A stretch of DNA of 64,000 nt, from assembly GCF_028858725.1 (NCBI RefSeq), contig NC_084767.1:3709501-3773500 (forward strand), in the 5' to 3' direction. This document shows, piece after piece, positions 41,889 to 55,815 of this stretch (the stretch's first letter is position 1; every line of letters begins with the position of its first letter). The position numbers were made by a program, and so were the translations under genes. Below the pieces are notes generated by a model that ran no database searches, was not told the DNA's origin, and worked only from the letters and a program-made list of their open reading frames with translations. Source of the stretch: Colius striatus (lineage: Eukaryota; Chordata; Aves; Coliiformes; Coliidae).

Positions 41889-43330
41889 CCAACAAAGAAT
41901 ACAATGGTTTGGTGTGGTTTGCAAGGTTTGGACAGGTTAAACACAAAAAGGATAGGATGAACTTTCAAGCTCTTGATTTCAGGGCCAATACTTCCACTTT
42001 TGGCCTGCCATTCTGAATTGCACGACTACACAGCCATCAGCCTTGCCAAGGTGAAAATTAAATACTGCAGGAGTGATGACTGGTTCATATGAGAGTGACA
42101 AGAGTGATCCTAAAGCTCTTTGTTAGAAACAAAAGGTCTTTAAGGATTGAAAAAGATTAAGTGATGCACAAGGTTGAGTTACCAGCTAATGAAGAACTTC
42201 TTTCCAAATGATGGCAGCAAAGTCTGGTTTGGACCAGAGAAAACCCCAGGTATTTAATCCTCCTGTACTTAACGCCACATGAAAATCAGAGTGAGAGAAA
42301 TTCAGCGTGGAGTCATAAGCCAATTTTCTGGATTCAAATGCAAATCGTTAAAGACTGATGAATATTTACATCCTTCAGCAAATCCTTCTCAAAAATACTT
42401 ATTACAGTAGCATTTGCAACATTAAGACTTGGGAAGAAGAAGGGACAAAAAGATAGCCAAATATATTAGCATTTTGGAACCTGGGATTTCTGATGACACC
42501 ACATAGATGACAGGCAATGACACACGGGGACAAGCTTGATTTGGCGGGTTTGGATGGACTCTAACCCTATTCTGAACCTACTACTGAATCAAACCCTGCT
42601 GTGCTCTGAAACGCAGTCCAGCACACTGGGGACCAAACAAAGCAAAGCTCCTCTCTCTCTAGCCAAAATGAACTGGCTCAGGTTAGCTCTGAGCAATGCA
42701 CAAGCAATAAGCTCATTTCCTCAGTCAAAGTGCACTCAGGACTCCACGCAGCTGCCCCTCAGCTCTCTCACACCACTGGCTCTTTGGAAACCCAGTATAG
42801 TCCATTACAGAATGTCAGCCATCAACACTTGCCAACCACTGCTCAGAAACCAGGCTCATTCTGTTTTCAAACCTACCAGTCACAATACCCAGTTGTCCCA
42901 GATTTGTGCTTCTTGCTTCATACAAATCTTAGTTGCAGGGAAAATTTGTCCATGGTCTCTAATGTTAGGTCTTAGTGATGGGCTGTGAAGCCAGAATATA
43001 AGGAAACGAAACAAAACATCCCTCAACCTTACTTGTTTCTACATATAATTCCATTTTCTTCCACTCTCTGACATTAATGCCAGTTTTCTTATGGGTGTTT
43101 TTAACTGTTGTCATATTCAACCAATGCCCTATAAGCAGGAAAGTTTGAATTACGCTGTCTAGAGGGAGACGGCGTGAGACTGAAAATAAACCCACACAAC
43201 CCATCACAAGTCATCAGATGCAAGACCAGTAGCAGTGTCTACCACATCTGTGAATAAATAAGTAAGCTCAGTCCCCAGCCAGATCAGAAGCTACCTGAAA
43301 CCCAATTTGCTGACTGTGCCAGCAGTGAAA

Positions 43331-43356
43331 TGTGTGTGTGTGTGTGTGTGTGTGTG
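43331..43356 (+). repeat. (TG)13 dinucleotide microsatellite
   Basis: Thirteen uninterrupted TG units in NSG2 intron 2, followed by CACACTG. This is an ordinary microsatellite, potentially polymorphic. Confidence 0.95.
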
Positions 43357-45693
43357 CACACTGAGCCACAGTCATCGTGCTGGTCACTGTTTTGCAGAGG
43401 TATCAAAAAGCTTTAGTAGAGGAGGTAAGAAGTATCTTTGCTAAATGCCTTTTGGCATTACGAAAAGCTAACTATCTGCTCTCCAGAAGTAGCTTTGTCA
43501 GACACCTGGTGGAATTATTCAGCAGCAGGAAGACAGGGCAGACAGTCAGGTCTCCTCTTTAAAGCAGAGCACAGAAATGAAATGATAAAGGGCAAATAGA
43601 AACCTGAACACCCGCAGTGTGGGAGTAGAGTTCATATTGTGACAGGAACCATAAAAATGCATTTTTTGCTGCAGGCACAGGGTGCACCTTTAGAAGAAAA
43701 GAGCCACCTCTTCTTCAGTCCCCTAGAGTCTAAATAAATAAGCCTGGGCATGGATCCCACTTCTGCAGCAACGTTCATCCCGTCTCCATCCAACAAGCTG
43801 CCATCAGGCACCCACCCAAAGGCTTCTGGAAAAAGAGTTGTGTTCATCATACTCCTTGAGCCTCCTGCACTAATGAGATCACCTCAATCAGGGTTACACC
43901 TTGGCAGTATTCAGAGACAGGAGTGAACACTGAGGGATGACAAAACACAGACACACTCACACCCCACACACACAAATGCTCTTCTAGCAGAGCATTTGCT
44001 ACACTGATGTGTTCAGCTGTGAGGCATCTCGGAAACAAGTTTAAAGAAGAGCCAGCCAAAACCCTAAAGAACTTTTCTAAAGCACAGAGTATTCATCCAG
44101 TTGCAAATTTAGAAAAGGAATAATTACCCTTATAAAGAAATGTAGCGTTATTGGGGTTTTGTTATTTTGGTTAGTTGTTCCATTTTGCCCTTCCAGCTTC
44201 CTGATTTGGGCCAAAAAGATTTGCCTCCCCTCCCTGTTCCCTGCCATCACTCCTTTTTCACCTTTTCTTTCCATTTTGTCACTGAGAAAAAATTCCTGGC
44301 AGTAAAGTCTTCCAGAAATTCTAACCAAATTGCTGTTGGATGTACAGTAATAAAAGCCCCACTGAGTCCACAGTCAGTGCAACGATCAGCATTCATTTAT
44401 CACCAGCTGCCCCAGAGCAGTTCCATCAGAGACCAGGATCCCACTGTTTCAATGCAAACAAGGTACATTCATCTCACACCATGACAGACCTCCTGGGAGA
44501 GCTACAGGTGTTTATTATAAACCACAGCAAACAGAATGTTCTCCATTCCCTCTTCTTGTCCGTTTTGCAGCTTTGCTGACTTCAGTAGAGTTATTCTTGA
44601 TTGAAACCAACAAAAGAGTCTATAAAATTGGGGTCCTGTATAGGTCACAATTCTGAGGAAACTGACGTGAAAGAAATGCCTATCTCTTCATTCCCTTCTC
44701 TGCAGTGCTGTAGTGGAAATGAACTGCTCTAAGGGGGTAACTTCCAGAGCGTGGAAGCAGTGTTTGGTTGTGCTCTGGCCAGACAAGAAATGCAAACAAT
44801 AAAATCAGTGCTTAAATGGACAAGTAGTCTCTTGAATGCTCCTCAAAAAAGACAGCTAGCCCCCTCTCCACTCCCACTACAGAAACACCATTCTGACCGT
44901 TCTCTGCACTCGATCCTTGAGCTCTCACCTCTTCCTGCGTGCTTGTCTTAACTCATACTCCTCATGGTGAGAAAGTCTGGCTGTTTTAGGTTGGCATCCC
45001 AACTCATGAGCTTACTGGGGCAGAGAATTAGTGTTATTATTACTTTCATTCCTTTTATGAAGCAAGCTGCACGCCTGCAACGTAATACTAAAAAGCAAGA
45101 GCAGTCCCATCTGCATTCTGGATTGTTTGAGCCTTTGCAATTTATGCATAAAACACCCTTTGAACTTTTCTGGACACCTGTCAGCCTTTCTGTTTTGTTA
45201 TCTAGGCTCTGACCCAGCACCAGTTTATGCCTGTGCCCCACTTTGAGTGTTGTGATCAGCTACCAAAGACAGCAGCCTCCCTTCCAGCTTAGTCCAGCCC
45301 ATCTGTACTCTGCAGTGTGAAAGAAACCTTGATGAATGCTCCCTCGGGGGATCTCCCTGCAAATTATGTTGCTGCCACGACCTTTTCTGAAAGTTTTCAC
45401 ACTATTTCCAGAGCCCCTCCTCCTGTGAACTGCAGAGAGACTGCTGCTTATGGCAGATGCAATAAAGGGGACACAAAGAAATTACCCGGGATATTCTGCA
45501 TTACACATCTAAAATAAAACTGTTCTTTGAAAGCTGCTTTCTAAATGAAGTTTGCAGACTGATTGTAAGAATAGAGGAAGCGAGAAAAGGGCTTCCACAG
45601 ACCAGCACAAAGACATGTCTAATTAACAGGAATCCACACTGCAGTCCTCCCTAACCAAGTTTATCCAGCATCCAAACTCATTAACTTCCAATT

Positions 45694-45790
45694 CAACAAA
45701 GCACTTAAGCGTGCAAGTAGTCCTATTAACATCAGCAGGATTTAAAAGTTAAGTGTGCATTTAAGTGCTTTGGCCAGATCAGAGCTTGAG
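45694..45790. repeat. Palindromic MITE-like ancient repeat relic
   Basis: AAAGCACTTAAGCGTGCA (45698-45715) is matched by the inverted TGTGCATTTAAGTGCTTT (45754-45771), followed by GGCCAGATCAGAGC. This resembles a palindromic element with ends of the type TTAAGTGCTTT-GCTGGATC that I remember as common in turtle, crocodile and bird genomes. No coding capacity remains. The family name is not certain. Confidence 0.5.
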
Positions 45791-48714
45791 CTGTCTTCAA
45801 TCACCTTCCCACAGCCAGTTACGATACTGATGCTTAGGGCTCCTGTGGCATTCTTCAGCAAGGCTACTCAAAGCACTTCACATACCAGCATGACCCCAGT
45901 GTCCCATATTACTGATGGAGATGGGGAAGGGGGGTTGGAGGAGAGGAAAAGAAAGCTTAGTGATGTGCTGAGTCACACCATCAATTGGTGGTTGAGTCAG
46001 GAAGACAGACCATGGTTTGCTGCCATTGACGGGGCACTGTGTTTTCTCAGGTTTTGCTGAGTGATAATAGCAGATCCAGCACAGCCTTCATATAAATATG
46101 ACATTCTTGGGGTTAGGGGCTTAGCAGGATACAGTTGGGGTGGGTCAAAAGTCAGATGCTCTATGGGAAATGGCATCTCTGCAGAACTGTTATCCTCAGT
46201 CATCCTAGGTCAGCAGATGTTGTAACACTCTCCATGTCTTCTTCTGGTTCCTTTCTTGCATCTTCCGGTTCCTCATTCCAATCCCTCCAACACTTTCCTG
46301 CAAGAGCTCAGTAGCAGTCTACAGAGAATGGCCTGTGAAAGCTATAAAAACCAAATCACGACAGGACAAGGAGCCATATCTATCACACTGCTCCATACAA
46401 GCAAGATTTTTCTAATGATGCTGTTTGCTAATACATTTACCGAGTCCTCAACCTAAATGCACTTATTATTCTAGGCTTAATGCTAGTGACACCAGCAGAA
46501 TCAATAGAAGACCTTTCCTTAGCTTTAATGAATGCAGGACCAGGCGCCTTCTCTATAATGATGCTTTGGAAAATTATAGGTTGTGCTGAGGTGAGAAACA
46601 ACAGATGAGAGTCAGTGTACAGCAGCAGGAAATCCATCACCGACAACCTTGAGAAAGTAAACAGTGGGAGAGTGCTGGGAAATCTGGAGATGTTGGATGC
46701 TGACAGACAAAAAGAAAGTAAGCTTCTAACCAAGTAGACTATATTAAAAGCATTTGCTTTGAGGAGGAAAGAGCAGAGTAGACGTGAAATGTGACAAATG
46801 GGAAAATATCATATTAAGCATGGAACCTTAAAAAGGATTTTCCTGCAAGGGGATGAAGTGTTTCAGCAAACGAACTGATATGAATTCTGAGTCTTGTCTC
46901 AGACTGGCTAAATGTAACATCATTTATTGCCGCTTTCTGTTTGCGTTTGAGCTCTACGGTTTTCCCTGAAGAAATGAGTAATATTTAACATAACTGGCAT
47001 TGTGAAAACTTTAAATTATTCATTTGGAAAAGGACATGCAGCCCTGCTGTAATTCCCAATTCACTGCCACAGTGCATGTAATATATTGTGGTTCAGGTGC
47101 TGCAAAGTGCAAGCCATAAAAATTTAAAATACTACTTCCCGGGATTTATTAATAATGAAGAGTCTCTCACTCAGAGTGGCTTTCAGATTGACAGAAGAGA
47201 TAAACAAAATGTGTTCTTCCTACCAAGGAGAAAGGTTTTCTTCCAAGTTCAAAGCTGGGCTTTGTAGTCCCACAAAATGGTTGTAACACCCCATCAGTTT
47301 CCATGTGGATTAGTCATGCTCACTTTCAAATGAAAATGAGACTCTCATTCCTTTCCACAGCTCTCTTCATTCCTCACAGAGAGAGAACAGAAAATACAAA
47401 CTTATCACTGGCACCAACATTGTGGCTTCCTTTGCCTTCTTTACCCAACTGATGAGCATCAGCAGCTGAGAAAGACCTTAGACCAAGTCGCAGCTGTAGC
47501 GTGCTGTCCAGGCTACTGAGGACAGCAAAATGGGGATCCCCCAGTTGTGGCACTAAAACTGCTTGGACTGAACCGTTTCTGGGCTTATGTGACAAAAGCC
47601 AAGGGATGGCTAAAATTCACCACCTGCTCCCACCTAAAATTCTCCAGTGACCTACAAGCTCTAATCTTCACACACGGTCAGCTTCAACGAGCAAATGAGA
47701 TGCTCACATTGCCAACAGTAGCTGAAGTTAAAATACTTAGCCATAAAAGCTTAAGGGAAAAGAGATGGGAAAAAAAACCATCATGTTTCAGGGCTTATAA
47801 CAATCTCTTTCTTTGCAGGTTTAGGATGAGACATTGATAGACAAGAGCAGCTCCATGCCTCCTGCAGCATCTTCTGTAAACTCTGTCTCTTGCAGTGGCT
47901 ACTGCTAGACACGGGGCTATCTGCCAATCATCATGCTGCAGATTCACAGATTTGTAGACAACTAGGTCTTGAAAAACTTTCCCAAATAATGATGACAGTG
48001 TCCCACCCCATGCAAGAGGTGCCTGTGTTTCCAAATCTCCAATATGAACACATCTCAGCAGGCAGACTTCCCAGAGATCAGTATTACAACTGGCATTTGG
48101 GATATATGGAATGGTAGTCTCTATGACATCCTAACCACTGGCAGAATACATAAAGTATCTGAAATATCAAGCAGCAAAAAGAAAAACAAATAAAACCTTA
48201 AGAAAAGGATGCCCTGGGATCAAATCTATAGTCAATGGAGAAAATCACAGTCAGTAGAAACACTCTGGGGTTTTTTTCTCCTGTATCAGCTCGTCTAATG
48301 GGTGTTGTGCTGGAAATGAATCTCACAGAGGGTGGTAGGAAAAAAAAGTGGTCTCCTGAATCAGTGCCAGGAGGATATTCCAGGCATAAGGAACATCACA
48401 AAAGGACAAAGACAGAAAATGTAATCAGCCTTGGCATCACCGATGAAAGGCAGCACAGAATGCAAAGGCTGCACTGGGAGTTGAGAGCAGCTGAGGAGGG
48501 AACTGCAGAGCTCACAAGCACAAAGGGAGCTTGGAAATTACTCAGCTGAGTCCCCCTACAAATCTCTAGGTGACCATAACCACCAGGAATCCACAGGAGC
48601 CTGCAAAGGGGTGACAAAAATTGTTTTCCATAGGTTCAGCCAGGAGAGGGTATAGGAAAGCAGACAAAAGAATCGATCACTCAGCCCTAGTGATGTGAAA
48701 TGGGCCAGGGTAAA

Positions 48715-48770
48715 TTAGCAGAGCTCCATCAGTTTCATCTAAACCTTACTGATTTACACTAGTCAAGAAT
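48715..48770. repeat. Possible ancient repeat relic
   Basis: AGAGCTCCATCAGTTTCATC followed by CTGATTTACACTAGTC resembles an amniote palindromic repeat of the AGCTCCATTGACTTCA and GATTTACACCAGCTG type. It is degenerate and short, so the call is tentative. Confidence 0.3.
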
Positions 48771-51700
48771 GTTGCCCGTTCTTACTTTCCAGACCAGTAA
48801 GTAACTGGTACGTGGGGTTCGTTTCACAGTCTTGCTGAAATAACTCCCATCTGCAGCAATGGGCTTTCACGTTAGAAACAAGAATAAGCTTCAACAAGCT
48901 TAGCCAAACATCCATTCCCTGAACACACCTGTCCTGTGTCCGTGTCTGCAGAACACAGCTCTTGGAATGGCAGTGCAGACATGACCGGGTTCAAGAGAGG
49001 GAATGGAGCTTCCAAAACCCAGCTTTAAACCACCTAATCCAGGCACTGAGAGCAGTGCAGTCAAGGAGAGGCATTTCTGCGCAGGCTACATGAATCCTGA
49101 CATTTTCTATAGAGCAGAGCTGCAATCATTATCTGTATGCAGGGGAGCCAGCTGAATGCTACCCCGGGTGTCTGGGAGCGTGTGGCTGGGCTGCAGGGCA
49201 GGACTGCCCTGAGCAGATCCCCTGGGAGGTGTTTATTCTGTGTGCCAGGGGAGGGCTGGCCCCACAGCAGCTATATCCGAAGAAGAGGAGCACAGACTGC
49301 CAAGAATCTCAAGCAGAGTTGCCCAAAACATGCAGACACAATCAGAAAGGTTACCCCAGAAACCCTGCACTGACAGAGTGTGTGTTGCTGCAAGTATTTA
49401 TTACAGCTTAATGAGCAGAGGCGGCGTTTACATTCACATACATGTTTAGAGGGGAAAATGGATTTGCACGGTGCAGGAGGGGGAACAAATGTCACAGAAG
49501 AGGAAGGCTCAGACTTTGGTATTTGTGAGGACTGGGCAGAGTAACCCAAGTGGAGAAAGGAAAGGATGGGGAAAGGTGAGTCAGTCTGCCTGTTCCTTCA
49601 GCTTTGCCATGCTCTCCTTTTATTCTCTTCTTTTCTCTTATTCACACTTTCTTTCCCTTAGCATCCTTCTCCCTTTCACTCTTTCTTCCTCCAACTACCA
49701 CAATGACCAGCCCTGCTCCCTCTCTCCTCTTGCCATTTGTTTCAGCCCACTAAACTCACCCTTACGGTGAGCAGGAGCACAGACATCTGCTCCCAGCTAC
49801 ATTAGGAGACACCTGCAGCAAAGGCCTCACCACTTGAAGCACCACCCTGGAGCACCCCAAAACCAGCTCCATGGTGCCCTGACGTGTGTGCCTTCAGGCT
49901 GGCTAAAGCTGGGCTTGGCAGAGGGCAGACCGACATCAGTATTTCAGGACAGAGCTGCAAGTAGTCCCCTAGGTACAAAAGCACTCATCCAGCATACTGT
50001 TAATTATGCCTGCTCAGCTGGCCAGGACAAAACATTATTTTCTGTTAAACCAATAGGGACACAGGCTGTGAACACAAGGGACTCTCTAGATTTTCAGGAA
50101 CTCTTGATTATGTAAATGCATGGCCTCAGCCACTCAGGGAGGGCAAGAGTCAGGAGCGCGGGATGGGAAAAGCATTTGTAGTTACATCTATTTTTGAGGG
50201 GGTATTTTTTCTTCCTTGGGTTGGATGGCAGGAATTTGTCACCAGAGGAATTATTTCTCAAGCCTCCAGATGCATTCAAAATAAAGAACAATGGACCACA
50301 CGATAAGCCTTCTGCAGCCTTTACCACAAAAGAGACGCCGGATGTTTTCTTCAGCCCTGACAATGGAATTCGTGCACTTTTGTGTTATGTAAAATTAGGA
50401 TTTTTACTGCCAGAACAGAGGCATTTCCTGATGGACTATACTGAAGTGAGCCTGTGAGACCAAGGGGTCCCCAGTTGTTTCTCTCATTCAATATTTCACT
50501 GAAACAGTATAGTCCCTGAAAAGCTGCATTATCTTTTAGCACTATCATTGCGGAGACACATAACAATTACATCTGAACCTAGGAAAACAAGTGAAGAGCC
50601 AGCCTTTCCCTTTGGTCCTAAAAGGGAAAAAAAAGACAGCTCTTTTGTTTTTGCTTTTTGAATAAGAAGAAATGAGATTCAGAGACATAAAAGCCAGGTC
50701 AGGGGCTTGTCACCGGTGACAGCTGTTATTCCTGTTACACGGCTGGATCTCACCAAAAAGGCCACGCAAAAGTAATGATTTAAGAGCATCTGCCTCTGCC
50801 TTCTGCAAATGCTGCCCCAGTGAGAGAACAGGGGCCAAGGGAAATGCTGGAAGATAGTCAATAAATATAAATACACAGCAGGCTCAGCACCCTAGGGGAG
50901 AAATTACTGTCCTGAGTACATTTCTCCCCTTGCAGCCATACAACTGCTGATAGAACGACGAGAATGCTGATGCTGCAGGAGGAATTGCACGAGCCTTGGG
51001 AGGAGACATCCTCGTTTGGTGGAAAAAGAAACAGCCTGTCCAGTGGCCAGAGGAAAGCATCCCCAAAAGGACAGCCAGTCAATCTAAGCATAACCTTAAG
51101 AAAGTGTCTCCCTCTGCCATCTCCCACATCATTTCTTATAATCAAGGAACCATCTGAAAAATGATGGGCTTCAAGGATTACATTAAGTGAGAAAAAGCCT
51201 CATTTCTATATTCTTTACATCTTTTCTCCTAAAGAGGAGCCAGACACGGGAAACACTTGGAAAGAGGTGAAGCCATGGTGAAACATCAAGAGAGGTTAAT
51301 GCTGAGAGTCCCTTCGAGTGACTCTCAAGTGATCCTGTTACAAAAACATCCTTAAAATGAAGGAAAATGGGGTACTTAAAGCCTCAAAACACAATCTGCA
51401 GTCTGTACATTCCCTAGGCTTTGTGGGGTGCTTCTAAGGATTTGCAAAGGTCAGTATACTGACAAAGGACACAATTGTTTTTCTTCAATTTGCATCCAGG
51501 TGTCTAAGACTCAGCTGGGAAAAAAGCCTGTAAAGTAACAGAGCTTACAGAGCTTTGTCATATAACATACACACACGTTACTGCACACTGGTACTAACAG
51601 CAGTTGGGGTTGCCCAGCACAGACCTAGTATCCTCTTGGTTCTCTAGCCAAAGCTGATACTTGTCCTCCTGCCTCAGACAGGCTGAAGCAAGAGCAAGCA

Positions 51701-54124
51701 CCCAGCCTCAAGCTGCAGTTCAACCTCCTTGCTCTGGTTTTGATGGACTCTGGATTGCCCTGGACCTAAGATCAGATCCAGATTGAGAGCTCAGAGTTTC
51801 TTAAATGAAGATACCCTCTAATGGTGATGAGAAGCCCCCAAAAAGGGAAGCATTCAGCAGGGTTTTTCTTGGTCTTTTCTGGATTTCACTTACAGGGCTT
51901 ACCAGCTCTTTGTTGCAGTGGCAATGGGATCTGCAGCAGCTGAGGAGCAGGCCAGGAGCATTGCCTCCCTGTGGCTACAAGCCTGCAGCAATGGGTTGCC
52001 ATTTAAGCAAACGAGTGAGCAAAGCTCTTCTGAACTGTTGCATACAGATCTCAACACCAAAGCTGGTTTGGCTCTGGTCATTTATGCAGCATTCCATGCA
52101 CGAGGCATGGAAAGCACCCTGGCTTATATTTTCACTCTTCTAAGCTAAAAATCAACTGCTGGCACGTTTTAGGTATAGAAAGGAAAAATAATCAGATTTA
52201 TTTTCAGGCTTTTTTAATCTTTACCTCCTGAATCCAAGGCAAGTCCAAACAGCACTAGACTCCGAAAGGCTTGAAACCCATGTCTACTCTTCCTCAGGCT
52301 CACAGTCTGAGGGAATTCAGTAGCAGCTTTGCTTTCCTCTGTACAAAGCTGAAATTTCCCCCCTATCACTTAACCTTTGCCCAAGCTTTTCACCTGAGGC
52401 TCAACTCCTTATTAGTGGGTCTTTAAACAAACTCTCTGCCCCAGGGTGAACTCACAGCAAAGGAAACAGATTGTGAATTATTTTGCTTTTAACATAAATA
52501 ACCTCTCCTTGTTGTGAAGGGATCTCCAGTCGCCGTTAAGTCCAGGCCTAAGGCACACAGGAGCTGAACCAAAGCCTGCAGAAATCGATCCCACCGACTC
52601 ATAACAAGTTCTGAATCACGCTCAGCAGTCCTGGAGATACATCCCACTTCTCCAGCAAAGAAGAATATGGGATATCAGTAGATGCATTGACAGTAATGTA
52701 TGCTAATGAAGGTAATATAATCTAACTACATGTGAATTATTGATGTAGGCATGTTTAAACAGAAAAATCAGTGAGGAATCACACCAGACCAATACACTCC
52801 ACTGTTTGTTCACCAACAGGCAATTGGAACAAGGTGGTCGTGAGAACACTCATTACCACTTTATTAACTTGAAAGGATTTTTTTGTTAGGCTAACCATGC
52901 CTGACACATGAGTCATTCAAAGTTCACACTGGGTGACACTGCATGATCTCACTGAGCCATTTCTAGTAGCCTCAAATGAGCCACTTTTACACATCTAGAG
53001 TATCCTCAGAGCTTTTCAGGTGTTTACAATAAATCACACTACTTTGGCCAAATTACTTTGCTTAATCTTATTTATCATAGATAAGGGCTGGTTTAGCCTC
53101 TCATTCACAACAATTCATAGAAGTGTAACTCTCCTGAATGCAGCTCCTGATTGCTGTGAGACACTTGGAGAATGAACCTAGCTCCTTTGTCTGGCTCTGG
53201 TTCCCAGGACATCAAGGCACTTGACTCGGTTCTATCACAAAATAAACACAGCTTGTCTATTTAGACAGTTTTATCACACCCATCACCATATTCTCCTAAT
53301 GTATTTGGAGAAAATGTACTTTGTACTACTGTAAAACCAAGATACATGTTCAATAATCATCAGTGTTCATTTCACTATTATTCCATTATCCTGTGAGACC
53401 TACTCATTCGGGTGAGTTGGCTCCATCTCTGTGATATCTGGGAACTACACTGCAGACAGGCTCCATTTTTGTAAGGACTGTTGGGGCACAAAGACTTTTT
53501 ATTGTCTCATCATGTCCTCACTGGGTTATATCGATGTGCACCATCACTGCATCAATATATAGACAAAAGATTTCCTAGCACATACCACACCTAAAATTCC
53601 AAACCACCAAGCCCCAGCCAATCACCAACACACATCTCTGGACATTTTAGTGCTGCAATTCAGTTCTGTGAGTGTTGAGTGGGCAGGAGAGAGATGTCCC
53701 CTGGCTGGAGCCAATTGGGGAAATGAGTCCCTGGATGGCTCCATCACCAGCCCATGCATGGTGAAACTCAGCCACTCTCTTCAGAGAAATCAGCACCCTC
53801 AGTGCCCAAATATGCTTTGTAAAGCCATAGAAATGAAAACAAACTTTAACTGAGATAATTACAACAGCTGCTTATTTCAGAAGAGTTACCACATCACTCT
53901 CAATGCAGGCAATTCATTTGAGTGACAACCCATTTCAAACAGCTCCTCACACCAAGCTCTTCCCAGTTGCATCTATGAAGGAACATTTGGGGTTTTTGGG
54001 GGGACGAGGCAGAGTTGGGGGACAGCTGCATGCTTAATTGCCATGTTAAAACAGATACACACAGTAGGAGAGAGAACCTGCTTTTATTTATTGAACAAAC
54101 ACCATGCCACAGTTCATTCCATCA

Positions 54125-54927
<803 letters not shown>

Positions 54928-55080
54928 TGCAAACCACGCGGTCACTGGCGGCGACTCGGCCCGGGCGCTGCGGCGGGGGGGGGCGGGGGAAGGCGGAGGC
55001 GGAGGGGAGGGGGGGGGCAGGCTCCCGTTAATTGTGCCGCGCGGTGCTGAAGGGACAGCGCTGCGCCCTGCGCTCGGCTG
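54928..55080 (-). other. NSG2: NSG2 exon 1, non-coding (5' end approximate)
   Basis: A strong splice donor, GCA then GTAAGTAG, lies at 54927-54922 on the minus strand inside the CpG island. It is the best donor upstream of the exon 2 acceptor and gives a 565-bp first intron. The exon has no conserved coding capacity. Its 5' end cannot be fixed from sequence because there is no TATA box. About 55080 is a guess based on where the GC-rich sequence changes strand asymmetry. Confidence 0.55.
55043..55062. promoter_or_regulatory. Paired REST/NRSF half-sites in inverted arrangement
   Basis: The plus strand carries GGTGCTGAA (the exact complement of the RE1 left half TTCAGCACC) immediately followed by GGGACAGCGCT, which contains the RE1 right half GGACAGCGC. 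In the canonical RE1 both halves have the same orientation, left then right with a 2-bp gap. Here the left half is flipped. REST silences neuronal genes outside neurons, so a site at this promoter would make sense, but binding to this arrangement is unproven. Confidence 0.35.
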
Positions 55081-55480
55081 CGGCTCCGCAAGCGCGACTG
55101 AGGGCGGGCGCGGGCGGCAGCTCCCCCCGCCCCCCCTCCCTCCCCTCCTTTCCCCGCTTCTCCCCTCCCTTCTCGCTTCCACCGCCCCGCGCGCTCCCGC
55201 CCCGCGCCCCCGCGCGCCGCCGGGCGGCCTCGGGCACCCCCTGGCGGCCCCGCCGCGTACGGCCGCGGCCCCGGCGGGCGCTGGCGCCCCCTGCAGGCCC
55301 AGCGTGCGGGGCGGGGGCGGCCGGGTGCCAGCCGCGACGCTTCTGCGGGACGGCGAGCGGGCCCGGGAGGCCGTGGAGACAAGGAGACAGGAGCGGGGCT
55401 GCTACTGGGAACCCCATTGCTCACCTTTGGGCCACGTGGCTGTTGACCGCAGCGTCCCTCAGTCGCTGTGCTCTAGTCGT

Positions 55481-55815
55481 AGAATCACTGAATCGTAGAA
55501 CGGCTGGGGTTGGAAGATCTCTGCAGATCGCTCAGCTCAACCCCTTGCTGAAGCAGGTTCCCCTCCATCAGGTCACACAAGAACGTGTCCAGGCATGTTT
55601 GGAGATCTCCAGAGAAGGGGACCCCACACCCGCCCTGGGCAGCCTGTGCCAGGGCACTGGCACCAGCACAGTAAAGAAGTTTTTCCGTGTGTTTAAGTGG
55701 AACCTTTTGTGTTCCAGCTTGTTTCCATTACCCCTTGTCCTGTTGCTGGACGCTACAGAAAAAAGTGTCAACCTATCCTCCTGATACCTGCCCTTTACGT
55801 ACTTAAGGGTGGTGC
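55481..55815 (-). mobile_element. CR1 fragment just upstream of the NSG2 promoter
   Basis: The plus strand reads AGAATCACTGAATCGTAGAA, GGCTGGGGTTGGAAGATCTC, TTGCTGAAGCAGGTTCCCC and TTGTGTTCCAGCTTGTTTCC, the reverse complement of a CR1 3' region. It starts directly at the upstream edge of the CpG island, about 400 bp from exon 1, and runs in the same direction as NSG2. Confidence 0.92.
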
